From NCBI GenBank assembly GCA_027080755.1, contig JALWQC010000512.1:1-10085 (forward strand): DNA of 10,085 nt, read 5' to 3'. The notes under the pieces are model-generated. The model was not told the DNA's origin. It did not search any database and saw only the letters and a list, made by a program, of their open reading frames with translations. The position numbers and the translations under genes are program-made. Of the stretch, positions 6,835-10,085 are shown one piece after another. Every line of letters begins with the position of its first letter. The stretch's first letter is position 1. This stretch comes from Paracoccaceae bacterium. Its GTDB lineage: Bacteria > Pseudomonadota > Alphaproteobacteria > Rhodobacterales > Rhodobacteraceae.

Positions 6835-8175
6835 TTACTCCATCACGTAGCCATAGGAACCCTGGATGTCCGAACCGGACCCCCCGAGCAGCGAAGACCC
6901 TTCGGTCGTCCCCAGCAGGAAGAGCTCTTCCTCTGTGGGGATGCGCATGTTGCTGGTTGCCATGCTCAGCGCGTCCGAATTCGTTGCGGCAACAAGATGC
7001 GGGGTGATGATGATCACCAGCTCGCTCTGGTTGCGCTGGAAGTCGGAGGAGCGGAACAGCGTGCCAAGGATCGGCACATCGCCCAGCCACGGAACCTGCG
7101 AAACAGAATCCCCGAAGTCGTCCTGCAACAGGCCGGCAATGGCAAAGCTTTGACCGTCGCGCATTTCCACGGTGGTTTCCGTGCTGCGGTTCTTGAAGCC
7201 GAACACACCGTTATAGTTGACAGACCGGTCGATAGAGCTGACCGAGGTGGCCAGTTTCAGGCTGATCGACTTGTTATCAATCACCGTCGGCGTGAATTTC
7301 AGCGTAATGCCGAAAGGTTTGTAGGTAATCGACGGTTCACCGTTGCCGGTGCGGTCGGGGAAGGGGTATTCGCCGCCGGCAATAAAGCTGGCTTCCTGAC
7401 CGGAAATCGCCACAACGTTCGGCTCGGCCAAAGTGCGGACCATGCCCTTGCTTTCAAGGGCTTTCATCAGCACATTCACGGCAACGCCGCCACCACCGAA
7501 GGTAAAGCCGATCCCCCCTTCGGAGCCGGACGGGGGCGCCTGCGGGGCCATGCCGATCGTGCCGCCACCCGCCAGACCGGTAATCCCGACGCTGGAGCTG
7601 AGGCTTTTGGATACGGAACGGTTCATTTCCGCGAAACGTACCTGCAGCATCACCTGCTGTGTGCCGCCGACCATCATAAGGTTGGTAACCTTGTCCGGTG
7701 CATAGCGGTTGGCCAGTTCCATCGCGCGGGCAATCTTGCGTTCGCCCGAAACCGTGCCGCTCAGCACGATCCCGTCATTGGCGGTGCGTACCTGGATGTT
7801 TTCCCCCGGAAGGATTTCGGCCAGACGTTCCTTGAATTCCGCGACATCGGGCAGAACCCGCACATCGACGTTGGAAACAAGGCTGCCGTCGGCGGCAAAA
7901 ATTGTCAGGGTTGTGCGCCCCGGCACTTTCCCGAGCACATAAAGCGTGTTCTCGGACAGTGTTGCAATATCGGCAATTGCCGGATTGGCTACGGAAACAT
8001 CGGAAAATACCTGGTCACTCTGAACGACAATGGCGCGGTTGACCGCGACAGAGATATTACTTGATGTAGTCCCGCGCAACACGGACAGGCCACCTTCGGC
8101 GTGTGCTTGTGTTAGCATGGGACCCGTTAGGACGAGTCCAAGAAGACCCCCCCGAATCAGGTTGGTAAAGCTCAT
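6835..8175 (-). CDS. cpaC: CpaC/RcpA, outer-membrane secretin of the Tad pilus
   Basis: This 446-residue protein has a Sec signal peptide (1-26, ending AHA). A pilus-assembly N domain (about 40-108) contains VFSDVSVANPAIADI and LYVLGKVPGRTTL. A BON-like segment follows at about 110-168 (VRTANDGIVLSGTV). The secretin core spans about 172-396; it includes LAEPNVVAISGQEASFIAGG (249-268) and the signature VPWLGDVPILGTLF (361-374), then ELVIIITPHLV. A Gly-rich stretch (200-230) interrupts the core and probably belongs to the gate region. The protein forms the ring through which the pilus leaves the cell. The short C-terminal extension (397-446) has no known motif. The start at 8175 is supported by AGG/AGGA-type sequence upstream and by the signal peptide. 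It is co-transcribed with the OmpA-type lipoprotein gene. Confidence 0.96.
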   Translation of the reverse strand: MSFTNLIRGGLLGLVLTGPMLTQAHAEGGLSVLRGTTSSNISVAVNRAIVVQSDQVFSDVSVANPAIADIATLSENTLYVLGKVPGRTTLTIFAADGSLVSNVDVRVLPDVAEFKERLAEILPGENIQVRTANDGIVLSGTVSGERKIARAMELANRYAPDKVTNLMMVGGTQQVMLQVRFAEMNRSVSKSLSSSVGITGLAGGGTIGMAPQAPPSGSEGGIGFTFGGGGVAVNVLMKALESKGMVRTLAEPNVVAISGQEASFIAGGEYPFPDRTGNGEPSITYKPFGITLKFTPTVIDNKSISLKLATSVSSIDRSVNYNGVFGFKNRSTETTVEMRDGQSFAIAGLLQDDFGDSVSQVPWLGDVPILGTLFRSSDFQRNQSELVIIITPHLVAATNSDALSMATSNMRIPTEEELFLLGTTEGSSLLGGSGSDIQGSYGYVME

Positions 8176-8207
8176 GTGATCCTGCCTCTCAAAACCACTA
8201 TTGTTAA

Positions 8208-8251
8208 AATTCGCGCATTTTCTGCGTCTATTCCGGCAGACTGCGCGAATT
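8208..8251 (-). promoter_or_regulatory. Compound inverted repeat (leader hairpin or operator) upstream of cpaC
   Basis: A perfect 10-bp inverted repeat pairs AATTCGCGCA (8208-8217) with TGCGCGAATT (8242-8251). Nested inside it is a second perfect 5-bp stem (TCTGC 8221-8225 with GCAGA 8236-8240), leaving a 10-nt loop and an uneven 3/1-nt internal loop. It ends 32 nt before the cpaC start. As RNA it would be a long stem-loop followed by UUAAC; as DNA it could bind a dimeric regulator. No known family is recognised. Confidence 0.6.
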
Positions 8252-8259
8252 CGAGGCGA

Positions 8260-8279
8260 TTTTCAACAACTTTTTCAAC
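8260..8279 (-). repeat. Tandem TTTTCAAC repeat upstream of cpaC
   Basis: TTTTCAAC occurs at 8260-8267 and 8272-8279, 12 bp apart (GTTGAAAA on the coding strand). The TTGAAA cores resemble -35 elements, so one copy may belong to the cpaC promoter, but no convincing -10 element follows. It could equally be a regulator site. Confidence 0.35.
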
Positions 8280-8288
8280 TGCTTCCCT

Positions 8289-8311
8289 GATTCGCCCGAA
8301 AAAAGCGAATC
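8289..8311. repeat. Inverted repeat GATTCGC/GCGAATC upstream of cpaC
   Basis: A perfect 7-bp inverted repeat (8289-8295 with 8305-8311) with a 9-nt spacer containing six A on the plus strand. Its GCGAAT core is shared with the 10-bp repeat at 8242-8251. It lies between the cpaB terminator and the cpaC leader and may be a regulator site. Confidence 0.4.
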
Positions 8312-8352
8312 ACCTGTGACATTTTTGCCAGTGTTTCCGTCCGGTTTCCTGC

Positions 8353-8378
8353 AAAAAAGCCGCCCCGGGCGGGACGGC
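8353..8378 (-). terminator. Rho-independent terminator after cpaB
   Basis: On the minus strand an 8-bp GC-rich stem with one G-U pair (8371-8378 with 8359-8366) and loop GCCC is followed by six U (8353-8358). It lies about 40 nt after the cpaB stop. This is a textbook intrinsic terminator and separates cpaB from cpaC. Confidence 0.88.
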
Positions 8379-8420
8379 CTTTGCCGGATGGAAAATCTCA
8401 ACCGATGGCGTCGAAACGCC

Positions 8421-9251
8421 CTAGTTCTGGGGGCAGGGGACGACCAGTTCCACCACTTCGGTGCCCTTGCGGGTGGTGATCGTGCAGACTTTTTCTTCCT
8501 GTATGACCTGCTCGACCTCGCCGGTGATGTCTTTCTGGTTGATCTCGATGGCGCCGGCATCGGCGGTGTCTTCCACCCCGCGCAGCGACAGGGTCAGCGT
8601 GCCGGTGCGTTGCGCCTGTGTCAGCTTGGCCACGATGTCGGGGGAGACCTCTACCGTGATTGTGCGGGCCACATTGGCGGTCATGGAATCGCCGGTGGTT
8701 TCCTGATCCACCGCGATAATCAGAACCTTTTCCAGCAACAGTTTGGTAATGGTGCGCCCGTTGCTTTCGCCCGACCAGAAAATATCCACCTTGTCACCGG
8801 GCTGCAGGAAACCGGACACACCGGTGGTGACGTCCACACGGATCGTAACCGCCCGCATGCCCGGCGCCAGTCGCGAGCGGATGCCCGCGTCGCCGCCCAG
8901 CTCGGACACAAGACCCAGCATGATCGGTTCGTTTGCGACCATATCCTTCAGGATTGTGCGCTGGACCGTCGGGTCATCGCCGTAAACGGCCTCTTTGCTG
9001 GTGAAGGCGCCCATAGGGACCGCATCGGCGGGCCATTTGATCATGACTACATCGTCGGGTTGCAGCTTTTGCGCAAATGTCAGCGGCTTGGCGGCAACGG
9101 CAACCTCTACCGTTTCGATCTGGGGCACTTTGTTGCGGCGTTCCTCGGCCAGGTTGGCCTCGTACTGGTTGAATTTCTGCATCACCATATAAGCGGCGGT
9201 TCCGGCAAGGCCGAGACCAACAAGTAGAACAAAGGCGAAAACAATGCGCAT
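8421..9251 (-). CDS. cpaB: CpaB/RcpC, Tad pilus assembly protein with SAF domain
   Basis: This 276-residue protein has an uncleaved signal/membrane anchor at residues 2-23, a short charged linker, a SAF-type domain (about 47-118, including DVVMIKWPADAVP) and the RcpC/CpaB periplasmic domain (about 125-225, including GMRAVTIRVD and FLQPGDKVDIFW). Two cysteines near the C-terminus (Cys256, Cys273) could form a disulfide. CpaB is thought to support or gate the CpaC secretin from the periplasm. I chose ATG 9251 because GAGGA lies six nt upstream and the protein then begins directly with the membrane segment. The frame stays open to ATGs at 9269 and 9290, which lack ribosome sites and would add 6 or 13 residues. 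The gene has its own terminator and probably its own promoter. Confidence 0.93.
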   Translation of the reverse strand: MRIVFAFVLLVGLGLAGTAAYMVMQKFNQYEANLAEERRNKVPQIETVEVAVAAKPLTFAQKLQPDDVVMIKWPADAVPMGAFTSKEAVYGDDPTVQRTILKDMVANEPIMLGLVSELGGDAGIRSRLAPGMRAVTIRVDVTTGVSGFLQPGDKVDIFWSGESNGRTITKLLLEKVLIIAVDQETTGDSMTANVARTITVEVSPDIVAKLTQAQRTGTLTLSLRGVEDTADAGAIEINQKDITGEVEQVIQEEKVCTITTRKGTEVVELVVPCPQN

Positions 9252-9257
9252 GCGGTA

Positions 9258-9262
9258 TCCTC
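9258..9262 (-). promoter_or_regulatory. Ribosome binding site that decides the cpaB start
   Basis: GAGGA on the minus strand lies six nt (TACCGC) before ATG 9251. No comparable sequence precedes the two upstream in-frame ATGs (9269, 9290). Confidence 0.7.
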
Positions 9263-9376
9263 GGGTCATGGAGGGCGCAGCTGCGGTCATGCAGTTGCGG
9301 CCGTCCGGTGGTTTTGCAACAGATACGACAGATGGGCGCTATATTCAAATGAAATGTCCGCCGCCCGTGCAGACAC

Positions 9377-9407
9377 AAAAAGACCGGGGCGAAATACCGC
9401 CCCGGCC
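9377..9407 (-). terminator. Rho-independent terminator after flp
   Basis: A 10-bp GC-rich stem with a single G-U pair (9398-9407 with 9382-9391) and a 6-nt loop is followed by five U on the minus strand (9377-9381). It isolates flp from cpaB, which suits a major pilin that needs far more transcript than the assembly genes. Confidence 0.9.
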
Positions 9408-9419
9408 TGCATTCATCCG

Positions 9420-9435
9420 TTCGGGAAATCCCGAA
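9420..9435 (-). repeat. Small hairpin in the flp 3' untranslated region
   Basis: A perfect 6-bp inverted repeat TTCGGG/CCCGAA around a 4-nt loop lies between the flp stop (9446) and the terminator. It has no U tract, so it is not a second terminator; it may protect the 3' end of the flp message. Confidence 0.45.
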
Positions 9436-9445
9436 AGGTCAGCGC

Positions 9446-9649
9446 TTACGGGTTGATGGCGCTGGAAATTGCGGAGTTGGTGCCAGCAGCGGTCAGCTGG
9501 GAGTCGATGCCGCTTGCAGCTGAACCGATGCCACCGGAGATGACGGTCAGAACGGCGATTGCGATACCAACGATGGCTGCGGTCAGAACAACCCAGTCAA
9601 CAGTTACGGCACCGGATTCATTTTTTGCAAAGTTTGCGAACAGTTTCAT
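9446..9649 (-). CDS. flp: Flp-type major pilin (Flp/Fap family)
   Basis: This 67-residue prepilin has a short basic leader (1-13, MKLFANFAKNESG), a predicted prepilin peptidase cut after Gly13, and a mature 54-residue pilin starting AVTVDW. The hydrophobic helix (about 15-40, containing VVLTAAIVGIAIAVLTVISG) gives the pilus core, and the Ser/Ala/Thr-rich tail faces outward. In the classical Flp motif Glu and Tyr occupy positions +5 and +6 of the mature protein; here they are Asp18 and Trp19. From memory this DW form is common in Rhodobacterales Flp pilins. The ribosome site is GGAAAGGG upstream of ATG 9649. The gene stands alone, with its own terminator and a CtrA box about 160 nt upstream. 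The prepilin peptidase that cuts it is not in this window. Confidence 0.95.
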   Translation of the reverse strand: MKLFANFAKNESGAVTVDWVVLTAAIVGIAIAVLTVISGGIGSAASGIDSQLTAAGTNSAISSAINP

Positions 9650-9807
9650 TGTATTTCCCTTTCCAAGGATTGTTAAGGTTAGCCCAACCGGGTGTTACCA
9701 TCTACTTTACCGGAACTTCGGGGTTTTCCCTTCCGATCCAACTGTATTCTATTAATCAGGAGAATGCGGCGGAAATGGGGCAGGGAGCTGGCAAAAGACA
9801 GCTATCG

Positions 9808-9822
9808 TTAAAAAATGGTTAA
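9808..9822 (-). promoter_or_regulatory. CtrA box upstream of flp
   Basis: The minus strand reads TTAACCATTTTTTAA, a perfect TTAA-N7-TTAA site whose first half is the extended CtrA half site TTAACCAT. It lies 159 nt before the flp ATG. In Caulobacter the pilin gene pilA is activated by CtrA, so control of flp by the cell-cycle regulator CtrA is a reasonable inference. Confidence 0.62.
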
Positions 9823-9906
9823 TTTTTTTTGTAATAGACTGATTTTACAGAAGAAAATTATTTGAAAAATACGAGGTTTTTGTGGGGTGGAGATGCGGAA
9901 TGCGAT

Positions 9907-9972
9907 ATTTCGCCCCCGAATTGTTGCATTTTGCCCCGTGCTTTGCCCCGATTTGCAAAATCCCCCCCGAAT
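9907..9972. repeat. Short C-rich direct repeats upstream of flp
   Basis: TTTGCCCCG occurs at 9930-9938 and 9942-9950 (12 bp apart), and CCCCCGAAT at 9913-9921 and 9964-9972. The stretch differs in composition from the AT-rich DNA beside it. No function is recognised. Confidence 0.4.
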
Positions 9973-10021
9973 CCCGCTGTTCCTGCGGGGGTGATTCCTG
10001 TATCAGGCGGGGGAATACAGG
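9973..10021. repeat. Two adjacent inverted repeats before the possible plus-strand gene
   Basis: CCCGC (9973-9977) pairs with GCGGG (9985-9989) around 7 nt, flanked by GAATC and GATTC. Next to it CCTGTAT (9997-10003) pairs with ATACAGG (10015-10021) around 11 nt. The second ends 16 nt before ATG 10038, so it may be an operator or leader structure of that gene. No U tract follows on either strand, so neither is a clear terminator. Confidence 0.35.
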
Positions 10022-10037
10022 CAAACAGGGGCATATC

Positions 10038-10085
10038 ATGCACAGATCAGGCGATTCCGTATCATTCTGGGCGGCGGTTTCCATG
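10038..10085 (+). CDS. Possible start of a divergent gene (partial, first 16 codons)
   Basis: An ATG at 10038 follows AGGGG by six nt and opens a frame of 16 codons (MHRSGDSVSFWAAVSM) that runs off the right edge without a stop. This is the only reasonable start in the right-hand 100 bases. The product cannot be identified from so few residues. A prepilin peptidase or pseudopilin gene of the Tad locus would fit the context, but nothing in the sequence shows it. Confidence 0.25.
   Translation, partial: MHRSGDSVSFWAAVSM

Larger units (their letters stand above)
9650..10037. other. Gene-free region upstream of flp
   Basis: About 390 bases without a supported gene. The part next to flp (9650-9800) is its leader and promoter zone; TAGAAT on the minus strand near 9747-9752 is a possible -10 element without a good -35. 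The middle (9806-9890) is strongly AT-rich and holds a CtrA box. The far part (9907-10021) changes sharply to C/G runs and short repeats. A minus-strand open frame crosses the far part but has no domain, no ribosome site visible in the window and a low-complexity composition. Confidence 0.7.

Noticed and set aside
6508..8064. Plus-strand open frame of 518 codons
   Set aside because: It is antisense to cpaC and the OmpA-type lipoprotein gene and has unnatural His/Arg-rich composition and no recognisable domain.
8289..8311. GATTCGC/GCGAATC hairpin as a second cpaB terminator
   Set aside because: The T run lies in the loop and not after the stem, and the real cpaB terminator lies immediately upstream in the transcript.
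9420..9435. TTCGGG/CCCGAA hairpin as a terminator
   Set aside because: No U tract follows on either strand, and a much stronger terminator lies just downstream; it is kept only as a small 3' hairpin.
9845..10084. Minus-strand 79-codon frame in the region upstream of flp
   Set aside because: It starts at the window edge, runs through C/G runs and then AT-rich DNA, has no domain or visible ribosome site, and its C-terminal part overlaps sequence that looks regulatory. It could be the tail of a longer frame, but nothing supports that.
1..10085. Mobile element, CRISPR array, tRNA or rRNA
   Set aside because: No transposase or integrase, regularly spaced repeats, cloverleaf or rRNA-like sequence was seen on either strand; the window is a continuous chromosomal-type pilus locus.
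1..10085. A wholly new biological system
   Set aside because: Every supported gene except the 16-codon fragment at the right edge fits the known Tad pilus machinery. The unusual points are regulatory and lineage-specific variations, not a new system.

Overview
The window is most of a Tad (tight adherence, Flp-type) pilus assembly locus from an alphaproteobacterium, most likely of the Rhodobacterales (Roseobacter-type). This placement is inferred from moderately high GC, from the gene order (pilin, CpaB, CpaC, OmpA-type lipoprotein, CpaE, CpaF, TadB, TadC, two TadD-like lipoproteins), from the pilin processing region GAVTVDW, and from a perfect CtrA box (TTAA-N7-TTAA) upstream of the pilin. 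No database search was possible, so genus and species stay open.

All recognisable genes lie on the minus strand, so transcription runs from high to low coordinates. From right to left: an intergenic region of about 390 bases (9650-10037) with a CtrA box and GC-rich repeats; flp (9446-9649) with a strong terminator; cpaB (8421-9251, start revised) with its own terminator; a structured leader followed by cpaC and an OmpA-family lipoprotein gene (6231-8175) ending in a terminator with a UUCG loop; an AT-rich promoter region (6019-6184); then a tight cluster cpaE, cpaF, tadB, tadC, tadD and a second TPR lipoprotein that runs off the left edge (1-6018). A possible plus-strand gene starts at 10038 and runs off the right edge.

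The products form one envelope-spanning machine. Flp is the pilin. CpaC is the outer-membrane secretin, with CpaB as its periplasmic/inner-membrane partner. The OmpA-type lipoprotein can tether the outer-membrane part to peptidoglycan. CpaE (TadZ) is the polar localisation ATPase-like protein, CpaF (TadA) the motor ATPase, TadB and TadC the inner-membrane platform, and the TadD-like TPR lipoproteins probably assist secretin assembly. The prepilin peptidase (CpaA/TadV) and minor pseudopilins (TadE/F/G) are not in the window.

The system as a whole is known. The less ordinary features are at the regulatory level: four apparently separate transcription units split by three intrinsic terminators, the CtrA box before flp, a 10-bp perfect inverted repeat enclosing a second stem in the cpaC leader, and a degenerate CtrA-like site before cpaE.
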